This document shows, one piece after another, positions 16,415 to 25,100 of a DNA stretch of 64,000 nt. Origin of the DNA: Pedobacter sp. SYP-B3415 (GTDB taxonomy: Bacteria > Bacteroidota > Bacteroidia > Sphingobacteriales > Sphingobacteriaceae); NCBI RefSeq assembly GCF_004138205.1, contig NZ_RXNQ01000031.1, positions 186,001 through 250,000 on the forward strand, given 5' to 3'. The number at the start of each line of letters is the position of its first letter. The first letter of the stretch is position 1. The notes below the pieces were generated by a model. That model saw nothing but the letters and a program-made list of their open reading frames with translations. It was not told the DNA's origin and did not search any database. Both the position numbers and the translations under genes were made by a program.

Positions 16415-17806
16415 ATGAAAAATACAAATGACGAACCCAGGCGGAAGTTTATTACCCGTTTCGCCGCGGGCGTTGTGGGAGCATCCCTGTTTCCAAACAT
16501 CATTACGGCTGCAGACCGTGAGCGGAACTATTCGGCTATGTTGCGCGAGAAGCAACGGTACGCTGCAAACGACCAGATCCAGATTGCGCTAATCGGGGCC
16601 GGCGGCATGGGCTCCGCTGATGCAGCCACTGCGGTTACCGTACCCGGCGTTAAACTCGTTGCCGCCTGCGATCTGTATGACGGGCGCCTGGCCAAGGCAA
16701 AAAAAACCTGGGGCAGTGATATTTTTACAACCCGTAATTACCGTGAAATACTGGAGCGCAGCGATATCGATGCGGTAATTATCGGAACACCAGACTTTTG
16801 GCATAAGCAAATCTCTGTCGAGGCGATGGACAAGGGAAAATCCGTCTACTGTGAAAAACCAATGGTTCATAACATTTCAGAGGGGCCTGCCGTTGTTGAT
16901 GCGCAGCGCAGGAACCGTAAAACTGTTTACCAGGTGGGAAGCCAGGGCGTAAGTTCGCTTGGAAACGAAAAAGCGCGGGAACTGCTCAAAGACGGTGCCA
17001 TCGGCAAACTGAATTATGCTGAAGGCTTCTGGGCACGCATGTCGCCAACGGGTGCCTGGCAGTACCCTATTCCTGCAGATGCCTCGCCAGAAACAGTTGG
17101 CTGGGATGCGTATCTGGAACATACGACAAAAAGAAAATTTGATCCGCTGCGCTTTTTCCGCTGGAGAAATTACCGCGATTATGGCACCGGCGTATCGGGC
17201 GATTTATTTGTACACCTGTTCTCAAGCTTACATTTTATCACAAACTCCATCGGCCCCGAACAAATCCAGGCAACCGGCGGACTCCGTTACTGGAAAGACG
17301 GACGAGAAGTCCCCGACGTGATGATCGGCATGTTCGATTATCCGGAAAACAGTGTGCACCCCGCCTTCAACCTTTCGCTTCGCGTTAATTTTGTAGATGG
17401 TACCGGTGGCACAAACTATCTTCGTATGGTAGGCAGTGAAGGTTCGATGACCGTTGAATGGGATAAGGTAACACTCTACCGGAACCGCAACATAATTGAT
17501 GAAAACGATCCGCTTAACGCAGCCAATAAACAGGCCAACAACGGCGGGGGCAGTACTTATACCTACAACAGGAAACAGCTGCTTCCACCAGATCAAACCG
17601 TTTACAAGGCTGAAGACGGGTACAAGGGTGCACATTTTGATCACTTCTATAATCTGTTCAATGCCATGCGCAACGGCGGAAAGGTAAGCGAAGACGCACT
17701 TTTCGGATATCGCGCCGCTGCGCCTGCGCTGCTTTGCAACGATGCTTATTTCAATGGCAAGATCATAAAATGGGATCCGAAAAACCTTAAGGTTGTCAAG
17801 TCGTAG
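16415..17806 (+). CDS. Tat-exported Gfo/Idh/MocA family oxidoreductase
   Basis: A 463-residue NAD(P)-dependent sugar oxidoreductase. A twin-arginine signal (EPRRKFITRFAAG, then a hydrophobic stretch) comes first, followed by a Rossmann domain (IQIALIGAGGMGSADA) and the EKP motif (VYCEKPMVH) with a catalytic-type C-terminal domain. The Tat signal implies folding with cofactor before export. It is followed after 16 bases by a DUF1080 hydrolase. The pair fits oxidation of a sugar to a 3-keto form and cleavage of the keto-glycoside. An ATG at 16262 is in frame but would bury the Tat signal 51 residues in, so 16415 is preferred. Confidence 0.85.
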   Translation: MKNTNDEPRRKFITRFAAGVVGASLFPNIITAADRERNYSAMLREKQRYAANDQIQIALIGAGGMGSADAATAVTVPGVKLVAACDLYDGRLAKAKKTWGSDIFTTRNYREILERSDIDAVIIGTPDFWHKQISVEAMDKGKSVYCEKPMVHNISEGPAVVDAQRRNRKTVYQVGSQGVSSLGNEKARELLKDGAIGKLNYAEGFWARMSPTGAWQYPIPADASPETVGWDAYLEHTTKRKFDPLRFFRWRNYRDYGTGVSGDLFVHLFSSLHFITNSIGPEQIQATGGLRYWKDGREVPDVMIGMFDYPENSVHPAFNLSLRVNFVDGTGGTNYLRMVGSEGSMTVEWDKVTLYRNRNIIDENDPLNAANKQANNGGGSTYTYNRKQLLPPDQTVYKAEDGYKGAHFDHFYNLFNAMRNGGKVSEDALFGYRAAAPALLCNDAYFNGKIIKWDPKNLKVVKS

Positions 17807-17822
17807 ACCTGCAATATTCAAT

Positions 17823-18527
17823 ATGAAAAAGAAAATATACGTATTTCTTGCCCTGGCTGCCGGCATGGTAGCCTCCGCAAGCGCACAAAACACGCTCACC
17901 GCAAAAGAAAAGTCTGCCGGCTGGGAACTTTTGTTCAATGGAAAAGACCTGTCGGGATGGCGGATGTTTAAAAACAAACCGGCCGATTGCTGGGAAGCTG
18001 TCGACGGTACATTGCACTGTAAAGGCAGTAAAACAGATAAATCAGACTTGCGGGCTGATGTGATCACCAACGCAAAATACGAAGATTTTGAGTTGTCAAT
18101 CGACTGGAAACTTGGGGCCCAGGGCAACAGCGGGATCCTTTACCGGGTAACTGAAGATTATGACCGCACCTACCTGAGCGGTCCGGAATATCAGCTTATT
18201 GATGATGACAACTTTCCTGGCAAACTTGAGCCCTGGCAAAAAACAGGCGCCAACTATGCTATCAATCCGCCGCTGGTTAGCGCAGCAAAGCCCATCGGGC
18301 AATGGAACAACACAAAAATTATTGTGAAAGACAACCATGTGCAGCATTGGCTGAACGGCAAACTGACAGCAGAGTACACTTTCGGCAGTGAAGACTGGAA
18401 GAAAAAGAAAGCCGAGGGCAAATGGAAAAATGCCGAGGGCTACGGCATGAGTCCGGAAGGGCATATTGCCCTGCAAGACCATGGCGCAGGTGTCTGGTTT
18501 AAAAACATCAAGGTCAGGAAGATTTAG
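17823..18527 (+). CDS. Exported DUF1080 protein (3-keto-disaccharide hydrolase-like)
   Basis: A 234-residue protein with a Sec signal peptide (MKKKIYVFLALAAGMVASASAQ, cleavage probably after SAQ). A single DUF1080 concanavalin-like beta-sandwich domain follows: WELLFNGKDLSGWR, LGAQGNSGILYRV, GPEYQLIDD, and HIALQDHGAGVWFKNIKVR. Members of this family (PF06439) have been shown to cleave 3-keto-glycosides. It follows the Tat oxidoreductase with only a 16-base gap, so the two are very probably co-transcribed and act in sequence in the periplasm. The start at 17823 places the signal peptide at the N-terminus. Confidence 0.88.
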   Translation: MKKKIYVFLALAAGMVASASAQNTLTAKEKSAGWELLFNGKDLSGWRMFKNKPADCWEAVDGTLHCKGSKTDKSDLRADVITNAKYEDFELSIDWKLGAQGNSGILYRVTEDYDRTYLSGPEYQLIDDDNFPGKLEPWQKTGANYAINPPLVSAAKPIGQWNNTKIIVKDNHVQHWLNGKLTAEYTFGSEDWKKKKAEGKWKNAEGYGMSPEGHIALQDHGAGVWFKNIKVRKI

Positions 18528-18537
18528 AGCGATGGAT

Positions 18538-18572
18538 TATGGACCATAGACGATGAGCGTCAATGGTCCATA
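18538..18572. terminator. Strong hairpin between convergent genes
   Basis: TATGGACCAT (18538-18547) pairs with ATGGTCCATA (18563-18572). An inner stem GACG/CGTC closes a five-base loop, and only one A-A mismatch interrupts the structure. It lies between convergent genes, 10 bases after the DUF1080 stop. There is no T-run, so it may be a transcript-end hairpin rather than a classical terminator. Confidence 0.5.
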
Positions 18573-18614
18573 GTCTCTGGCCGGCTGTCAGACAACCGTG
18601 TAGGAGGTTTTTTC

Positions 18615-19694
18615 TCACACTTCCACCACAACACCCCGCCGTATCGATTCATCACACGCGAAGGCGACCTTCAGGCTATTGACAGCGTCGGCAGTAGCCT
18701 CAGTGAGATCGAGGTTTTCCTGTATGGCTTTTAAAAAGTAACGCTGTTCCCGGTTACATAATTCCTGGTGATCGGGCTCATCGCTCATATCAAACCAGGT
18801 ATCTTCATGAGCAAACTTCCGCGCGCTGTTTAAAGCGGATCGATGCAAGCGCAGCGATTCAGTTTTTGTATGCGCATCGATTTCGTCAGATTTTCCCTCG
18901 GCGGCGGCATTCTTTGCTACAATCGAGACTGAACCATCAGGGCCGATCACATCTTTCACAAAAAATGCGGTCTGGCTCATCATTGGCCCCCAGCCCGCCT
19001 CGTACCAGCCAACCGATCCGTCTGCGAAAGTAAGCTGCAACTGGCCATAGTTGTAGTTATCAGCAGGGACATCATCGCTCAGACGGGCGCCGATGGCATG
19101 AACGCGTACCGGATTACACCGCGTCATCTGGCACATTACGTCGATGTAATGCACACCGCAGTCTACGATCGGGCTCAGGCTTGCAAGCAGGTTGCGATGC
19201 ACTTCCCACTGTCCTGCCTGGCTCTGCTGGTTCAGATTCATACGCATGACAAGGGGCTTGCCAAGACCCTGCGCAAGCTCAATAAATTTTTGCCATGAAG
19301 GATGGTAACGCAGAATGTAACCCACCAGTAGCTTTTTATTTGCGTGCCGCGCGGCCTCGGCTATGCGAAGTGCGCCTTCGGCCGAATCTGCAAGCGGCTT
19401 CTCCAGGAACACATGGCAGCCACGTGCAAAGGCGGCGATAGCATAAGGCTCATGGGTATCCGGATAGGTTGATATACATACCGCATCCGGTGCTGTCTCC
19501 CCCAGCGCAACGAAATAGTCGTCGAACAATGGGTAATCAGCGCCAAGTGCAGTGTTTAACTTATTTTTACTGTCGCCCCGTGATACCAGTCCGCAGATCT
19601 CGAACTCGTCCATGTCGTGGTAGGCCCGGGCATGGGATGCGCCCATATTGCCACAGCCTGCCACGAGTACGCGAAGTTTTTTTATTCCATTCAT
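18615..19694 (-). CDS. Gfo/Idh/MocA family oxidoreductase (cytoplasmic)
   Basis: A 359-residue protein with an N-terminal Rossmann fold (LRVLVAGCGNMGASHARAY), the conserved EKP motif (CHVFLEKPLAD) and a C-terminal substrate domain with DCGVHYIDVM supplying the conserved histidine. No signal peptide is present, so it acts in the cytoplasm. The substrate is unknown. It lies 18 bases downstream of the Tat-type oxidoreductase on the same strand, and the two probably share a transcript. Confidence 0.88.
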   Translation of the reverse strand: MNGIKKLRVLVAGCGNMGASHARAYHDMDEFEICGLVSRGDSKNKLNTALGADYPLFDDYFVALGETAPDAVCISTYPDTHEPYAIAAFARGCHVFLEKPLADSAEGALRIAEAARHANKKLLVGYILRYHPSWQKFIELAQGLGKPLVMRMNLNQQSQAGQWEVHRNLLASLSPIVDCGVHYIDVMCQMTRCNPVRVHAIGARLSDDVPADNYNYGQLQLTFADGSVGWYEAGWGPMMSQTAFFVKDVIGPDGSVSIVAKNAAAEGKSDEIDAHTKTESLRLHRSALNSARKFAHEDTWFDMSDEPDHQELCNREQRYFLKAIQENLDLTEATADAVNSLKVAFACDESIRRGVVVEV

Positions 19695-19712
19695 TACCAG
19701 GTTCTTAAATTA

Positions 19713-21185
19713 TTAAACACCAAGGCTCCAGCCCTGTCTGTATTCGCGTTTGATAAACTGGTTGGCTGCGTCAAAATTTGTAACGCGAATGTTCTGGCTA
19801 TCCCAGATCATTTTAAGGTCGCGCCCCGGATAAGTGTATCCTTTACCATCAGCACGTGGCTCCCGGATATCAAAACCCCGGATGGCCAGATTGGCGATCA
19901 GCAGGGTTTCAGTCAGCGGCCCGGCGATCTCAAAAGGAGAACTCATTTTCATTTTGCCGAAGCCGGCCAGGCAGCCTTCAACCCACTGGCCGTAGTGACC
20001 TTCGGCACTGCCGGGAATACGTTCAATAGTCTGTTTTGTTCGCACTTCATTTGTGCGGCTTGTCGGCAGCAAGCGTGGGTTTGAGCCATACACATCGCAG
20101 ATCATTTTGCCGCGGGTACCTATAAAGAGTACGCCGTTATCGCCAAACCGCTCATTCGCTTCCAGTTCAGCCGGGCGTTCGGGTTTTATACCTCCGTCCA
20201 TCCAGTGTAACGTCAGGTCGCCTTTTGTTTTCTTTGTTTTTGCGTAGGTCATGACCATATGGCTTGATGGCGGACAACTTTCGGGGAAATATCCCCTTTT
20301 GAATTCATCGACATACACGCTGCCCACACTGCATTGCACATCTTTCGGATATTGCAGATCGAGGATACGGAATGGCGGCTCAACAAGATGACAGCCCATA
20401 TCGCCAAGGGCACCTGTACCAAACTCCCACCATCCACGCCAGTTAAAAGGCACCAGCTTGTCAATGTATCGCAGTTCGCGCGCCGTGCCCAGCCAGAGGT
20501 TCCAGTCCAGCTCTTTGGGTATTTCCGCTGCCGGAGCGGGCCAGGTAATTCCCTGCGGCCACAGCGGACGGTCGGTCCAACAATAAACGGTTTCAACTTT
20601 TCCGATCTGCCCGTCGTCCAGCCATTCCTGAAGTCTCCTGACACCATCGCCCGAAGACCCCTGGTTACCCATTTGCGTCACAACCTTATATCGCTGTGCG
20701 GCCTCTGTTAATTTCCGTGCCTCATAGATGTCGTGCGTTAGGGGCTTTTGTACATACACGTGTTTTCCAAGCTGCATGGCAGCCATGGTTTGCACGGCAT
20801 GGTTGTGGTCGGGGGTAGAGATTGAAACGGCATCAATATGCTGATGCTCCTTATCGAGCATTTCGCGGTAATCTTTATAGTATTTTGCCCGCGGAAAATT
20901 ACGGATACTGTTTGCCGCCCGCCGGTCGTCAACATCGCACAAAAAAGCAATATCAGCCTTCCCGGTTTTTGCAAATGAAGCAATGTCAGACTGTCCCTTG
21001 CCACCAACGCCTATGCCGGCGATCTGCAGCCTGTCGCTCGGCGCAATATAACCTTTGCCGCCAAGCACATGCCGGGGAACAATCATTAGTCCAGCAGCGG
21101 CAACTGCAGCATGTTTAATAAAATTTCTTCTTGAATCGTTTTGGGTTTGTGTGTGTTTTTTTGGTTTCATAGCCTTTTCAAGCAA
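19713..21185 (-). CDS. Tat-exported Gfo/Idh/MocA family oxidoreductase
   Basis: A 490-residue protein with a twin-arginine signal (DSRRNFIKHAAVAAAGLMIV), a Rossmann domain (LQIAGIGVGGKGQSDIA), and a modified EKP motif reading VQKPLTHD. The C-terminal half contains GALGDMGCHLVEPPFRIL, typical of the long secreted subgroup. The Q in place of E in the EKP motif is common in this subgroup. It is first in a two-gene unit with the 359-residue homologue. An internal ATG at 21170 is equally possible as start. Confidence 0.87.
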   Translation of the reverse strand: MLEKAMKPKKHTQTQNDSRRNFIKHAAVAAAGLMIVPRHVLGGKGYIAPSDRLQIAGIGVGGKGQSDIASFAKTGKADIAFLCDVDDRRAANSIRNFPRAKYYKDYREMLDKEHQHIDAVSISTPDHNHAVQTMAAMQLGKHVYVQKPLTHDIYEARKLTEAAQRYKVVTQMGNQGSSGDGVRRLQEWLDDGQIGKVETVYCWTDRPLWPQGITWPAPAAEIPKELDWNLWLGTARELRYIDKLVPFNWRGWWEFGTGALGDMGCHLVEPPFRILDLQYPKDVQCSVGSVYVDEFKRGYFPESCPPSSHMVMTYAKTKKTKGDLTLHWMDGGIKPERPAELEANERFGDNGVLFIGTRGKMICDVYGSNPRLLPTSRTNEVRTKQTIERIPGSAEGHYGQWVEGCLAGFGKMKMSSPFEIAGPLTETLLIANLAIRGFDIREPRADGKGYTYPGRDLKMIWDSQNIRVTNFDAANQFIKREYRQGWSLGV

Positions 21186-21320
21186 TTTTAAAAACGTAAT
21201 TGGTTCCCGCTAAAATGCCGAATTTGACCCGGATGCAAAAAAAAAACTTTCGAATCACGCATAACCGTTACATGAGATCAGATTATGCCGGCACAAAACC
21301 GGAGACTGCATTTAGCTGGA

Positions 21321-22352
21321 CTATAAGGAGGGCCGGAGCGTTAACGCAAAGGGAACTTCAATGTGTTCGGTAGATTGATCGCGTATCAGCTGGGCGGCAC
21401 GTCTGCCCAACTGAACAAAATCAGTTGAAATTGTGGTGATCCCACTGGCAATGACGCGTTTAAGCGGAGTCTCGTTGTAGGAAATTACGCCTACATCGGT
21501 ACCCATTTTCAACCCTTCTGCCATGATACGTTCTACAAGCAGCACAAGATCGTCTTCCATCAGGCTAATGTAGACCTCTCCCCTGCCGATCGGTTCTTCC
21601 GGCAACCTGCTGACTACGCTGTGGTCAAATGCATATTGCTGGCAGAAACGGTAGAAGCCACGCAGGATCTCCACCGGAAAATAACTCCGCTTTGGAAAAA
21701 TGATTTTGAGTGTGTGGTATTTGCTAAGCCGCTCGCGCGCCTGTTCCAATGCGGTATAGATGTCCCTTTCAAAATTCTCATAGACAGCCGCATAGTTGCC
21801 AGTAACCCCGTGCAATTTTTTGTCAAGGATGACCAGTTTCTCTTTAGGCAGCATGTCGATGACGGCGGCAACATTTTCGTCTCCATCAATGAAATGCGGA
21901 ATGATAACGAAGTGCGAGTAATCGCCGGCCCTGCCCGAAATCAGCTTTTTGAACAAAGCAAAATCGTTGTTATAGATATAAAAATCTATTGATACGCGAT
22001 CGCCGAGGGCATCTGTGAACGCATCGTAAATAAGCTTTTTATGATAGCTTAATTTATTGAACAACAGGAATATTTTGAGCTTTTGCTTGAAGGAGTCGTT
22101 AAAGATGAAATATCCCTTTCCCGGAACGGAACCGAGCACCCCCATTTTCTTCAGATGCCGGTATCCTTTTTCGGCGGTATCGCGCGAAATCTCCAGCTGA
22201 GCGCTGAGCTCATTGATTGAAGGAAGCAGGTCGTCTTTACTGAGTTTACCCGATTCGATGGCGGCAATGACCGAGTTGCAAAGCTGCAGGTACTTTGGTG
22301 TTGCGCTGTAATCGTCTATGGTAATGTATTGAATAGCCTGCCCGGGTTTCAT
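21321..22352 (-). CDS. GntR-family regulator with sugar-binding-like C-terminus
   Basis: A 343-residue regulator. The N-terminal GntR winged helix (about 18-83) includes LPSINELSAQLEISRDTAEK and ends GSVPGKGYFI. The C-terminal 250 residues resemble LacI-type periplasmic-binding folds (VGVISYNETPLKRVIASGITTIS and QLGRRAAQLI). It closes the rhamnose operon, 66 bases after the kinase stop, and is the obvious candidate regulator of it. An ATG at 22391 would add 13 residues. Confidence 0.82.
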   Translation of the reverse strand: MKPGQAIQYITIDDYSATPKYLQLCNSVIAAIESGKLSKDDLLPSINELSAQLEISRDTAEKGYRHLKKMGVLGSVPGKGYFIFNDSFKQKLKIFLLFNKLSYHKKLIYDAFTDALGDRVSIDFYIYNNDFALFKKLISGRAGDYSHFVIIPHFIDGDENVAAVIDMLPKEKLVILDKKLHGVTGNYAAVYENFERDIYTALEQARERLSKYHTLKIIFPKRSYFPVEILRGFYRFCQQYAFDHSVVSRLPEEPIGRGEVYISLMEDDLVLLVERIMAEGLKMGTDVGVISYNETPLKRVIASGITTISTDFVQLGRRAAQLIRDQSTEHIEVPFALTLRPSL

Positions 22353-22418
22353 AACGTTCGAAAAAATTGCTCTGTGGTCGAATATCAGCATTTTTTCTTA
22401 ATCGAACCCGGTAAAGCG

Positions 22419-23792
22419 TTAGCTTAGGGGCAGTCGTGCATAATATTTTAAATCAATCATATTTGCCGGAAGGTTTTTACTGTTCCAATGTCGGTGAATA
22501 CATAGGGCGGCACCCATGGCTGTTGCCTGCGCCATTGACGCTGCATAAACTTCCTGACCGGGAAAAAGCATGCTGACCAGGTTCATATATACATCGTTCT
22601 TTCCAAAGCCGCCGTCTACAAAAATGCGGCGCAGCGCAGCATCTTTGAGTACGAGACGGGTACTTTGCTCCTGCTGCAGTGCCAGGTCGATCATCAGGGC
22701 ATGGTAGGCTTCCGAATCGTTCTCAAAACGCGAAGGCACCTGCCCGATAAAGAGCGGCTCCCTGTTTACACCGTCCGTAAACTTAAATTTAAACTTCGCT
22801 TCAAGCCTTCTAAGTATCAGGGGGTCAAACCGTGTGTGGCGGAACTTCGCTGCCGGCTGCATGAAGTGTGCTGTGAGGCGTTTAAGTTCCTGTTCATGTG
22901 TGTAACCGGCAAACAGGCGTGCTGCTTTTACGGGTTTGCCCTTGTATTGAAGATAACATAAACAATCGTTTGCCAAATCTGAGGCAGACAGCGGACTATG
23001 GTCAAAAGGATTGAGCGTGATACACCAGGTGCCGGTTGAAATCAGCACAAAAGGCTCCTGGAAATTTGTAAGGTACGGGATCAGGGCAGCAGAACTATCG
23101 TGAAGACCGGTTCCGATATTCAGGTTGCTTCCCGGAAATACTGCGGGATAAACCTCATCTGCCGGCACAATGGGCGCCAGTTTATCTGCGACGCCTTCCT
23201 GATGGACCCAGCGGTGGTACTTCCCGCCTGTAAAGTTCCAGAGGTTTGTATGGCAGCCGATGCTGGTAAGATCGCTGCATGGACGGCCGGTTAAAAGAAA
23301 ACTCATATACTGCGGCAAATGCAGGGCATGGCTGACTCTTGCAAAAACCTGCGGCTGTTCGTGCTTAAGACGGTAGATCTGCATACCTGAATTCAGGCTC
23401 CCTAATACCGGCGAGGCGGTTTCAGTTGCGAACTGCTCTTCCCCGCCATAATCCTCATAAAATTTTTGTTTCAAAACTTCGGGATAGGTCTTCAGGTAAT
23501 TATACAAAGGCGTTAAGGGACGGCCGTCTTCATCAATATAGACAAGACTGGCGCCGTAAGTAGAAAAGTTAACGGCCCGCACATCAAAATCCCGGAGCCG
23601 GCCAATTTCCCGAAGGGAGTCAAAAACAGATAAACGCAGGCTGTCGAGGTTTTCACAGGGTTCCCCGTCCTCGTCGGTCACTTCGATAAAGCGTGCGGAG
23701 CGTTCATAAACAAGCTGATAATCCTCGTCGAAAAGAAACAGCTTTTTATTGGTTTTACCAACGTCAAATATGGCGATTACTGGTTTTGGCAT
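22419..23792 (-). CDS. rhaK: FGGY-family carbohydrate kinase, probable L-rhamnulose kinase
   Basis: A 457-residue sugar kinase with an N-terminal phosphate-binding motif (IAIFDVGKTNKKLFLFD) and C-terminal FGGY-type motif (IFVDGGFGKNDVY). Between the isomerase gene and the regulator of a rhamnose operon, its job is most likely phosphorylation of L-rhamnulose to L-rhamnulose-1-phosphate, the substrate of the upstream aldolase. Sequence alone does not exclude fuculose as substrate. It follows the isomerase by 17 bases. Confidence 0.82.
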   Translation of the reverse strand: MPKPVIAIFDVGKTNKKLFLFDEDYQLVYERSARFIEVTDEDGEPCENLDSLRLSVFDSLREIGRLRDFDVRAVNFSTYGASLVYIDEDGRPLTPLYNYLKTYPEVLKQKFYEDYGGEEQFATETASPVLGSLNSGMQIYRLKHEQPQVFARVSHALHLPQYMSFLLTGRPCSDLTSIGCHTNLWNFTGGKYHRWVHQEGVADKLAPIVPADEVYPAVFPGSNLNIGTGLHDSSAALIPYLTNFQEPFVLISTGTWCITLNPFDHSPLSASDLANDCLCYLQYKGKPVKAARLFAGYTHEQELKRLTAHFMQPAAKFRHTRFDPLILRRLEAKFKFKFTDGVNREPLFIGQVPSRFENDSEAYHALMIDLALQQEQSTRLVLKDAALRRIFVDGGFGKNDVYMNLVSMLFPGQEVYAASMAQATAMGAALCIHRHWNSKNLPANMIDLKYYARLPLS

Positions 23793-23809
23793 CTGTGTGT
23801 ACTCAGCTC

Positions 23810-25081
23810 TTAAAGTCCGGTTGCTACTGTGTCAGATCCGCGGTCGCGTATCAGCTCTTGCCGGATACCGAGCTTCCGGAAAGCCTGTACCGGGTCGAGC
23901 GCGCCTTCTTCGCGCAGCCGTGCCTCGGCAACGAGCGGGCGTACATCTGTCCGGTATGCATCCTGCAGAATCTCCTGGCAGCGCACCGCATCATTTTCCT
24001 GTTGCGCGGCCTGAAGCTCAGTTCTGTTGACCAGCAGCGCCTGTGCATAGGCAATCTTGATGGCTTCTACCGATTGCAGCAGGTCTTCAATGGGGTCTTT
24101 CACATTGTGTGAGGCGTCGATCATCCAGCCGATCGCGCTGGCATGATCCATTTTTCGCACGTCCATTCCTTCGACAAGTTCACTGAAAATCAGGAACAGC
24201 TGGTACGGATTGATACATCCTACTGTGAGATCATCGTCTCCATATTTGGAATCGTTGAAGTGGAAGCCTGCTAATTTGCCTTCCATAAGCAGCAGCGAAA
24301 CGATCTGCTCAATATTGGTATTTGGCAGGTGATGACCAAGATCGACCAGTGTTGCGGCTTTTGGCCCGAGTTTATTAGCCAGCAGCAGCGATTGTCCCCA
24401 ATCGCCGATTGTCGTCGAGTAAAAATTAGGTTCAAAGGGCTTATATTCCACCCAGACCTGCCAGTCTGCCGGCAAGGCTGCATAAATCTGCTGCAGGCTT
24501 TCAAGCGTATTTTCAAAGGCGCTGCGAAAGTTCAGCTGGCCCGGAAAGTTTGAGCCGTCAGACAGCCAGACCGACAGGGCCTTTGAACCGAGACGCTCGC
24601 CTTGCCTGATCACCTCAATATTGTGCTGAACAGCTTGTTCCCGCACCGATTTGTCTACATGATGAAGTGAGCCAAATTTATAGCTCAGCGCCTGACCGGC
24701 CTGGTCCTGGAAAGTATTTGAATTAACCGCATCGAAGCGCAAGCCCCAGCTGGCCGCGTGCGCACGGATTTCTTCCGCATTACCCGGAATATCCCAGGGA
24801 ATGTGCAGCGAAATTGAGCCGCCGGAACGGTTCAGGGCGTGCAGTACGCCTACGTCAGCAATCTTTTCTTCGAGGTTACGCGGTTCACCGCCGCCTGAGA
24901 AACGCCCGAAGCGTGTGCCACCGGTTCCCAATGCCCAGCTTGGTATAGCTACCTGAAATTTACGAAGTTTCGATATGATACCTTCGGGATCGGAAAGACC
25001 AGCTGCCACAAAATCTAGTTTTCTGCGGTGTTGGCTGATGCCTGCATCATTCAGGTCCTGAATTTTTTCTGTGAGTTTCAT
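23810..25081 (-). CDS. rhaI: TIM-barrel L-rhamnose isomerase
   Basis: A 423-residue sugar isomerase of the xylose-isomerase-like TIM-barrel type, like the RhaI of pseudomonads rather than enteric RhaA. Likely metal and substrate residues are in WVEYKPFEPNF, LVDLGHHLPNTN and GFHFNDSKYGDDDL. It converts L-rhamnose to L-rhamnulose in the cytoplasm. The start at 25081 (MKLTEKIQDLNDAG) leaves a 19-base gap to the aldolase/dehydrogenase gene. An ATG at 25132 would overlap that gene and adds residues not expected in the family. Confidence 0.88.
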   Translation of the reverse strand: MKLTEKIQDLNDAGISQHRRKLDFVAAGLSDPEGIISKLRKFQVAIPSWALGTGGTRFGRFSGGGEPRNLEEKIADVGVLHALNRSGGSISLHIPWDIPGNAEEIRAHAASWGLRFDAVNSNTFQDQAGQALSYKFGSLHHVDKSVREQAVQHNIEVIRQGERLGSKALSVWLSDGSNFPGQLNFRSAFENTLESLQQIYAALPADWQVWVEYKPFEPNFYSTTIGDWGQSLLLANKLGPKAATLVDLGHHLPNTNIEQIVSLLLMEGKLAGFHFNDSKYGDDDLTVGCINPYQLFLIFSELVEGMDVRKMDHASAIGWMIDASHNVKDPIEDLLQSVEAIKIAYAQALLVNRTELQAAQQENDAVRCQEILQDAYRTDVRPLVAEARLREEGALDPVQAFRKLGIRQELIRDRGSDTVATGL

Positions 25082-25100
25082 AGTCTGTGTTTCACTGTTC

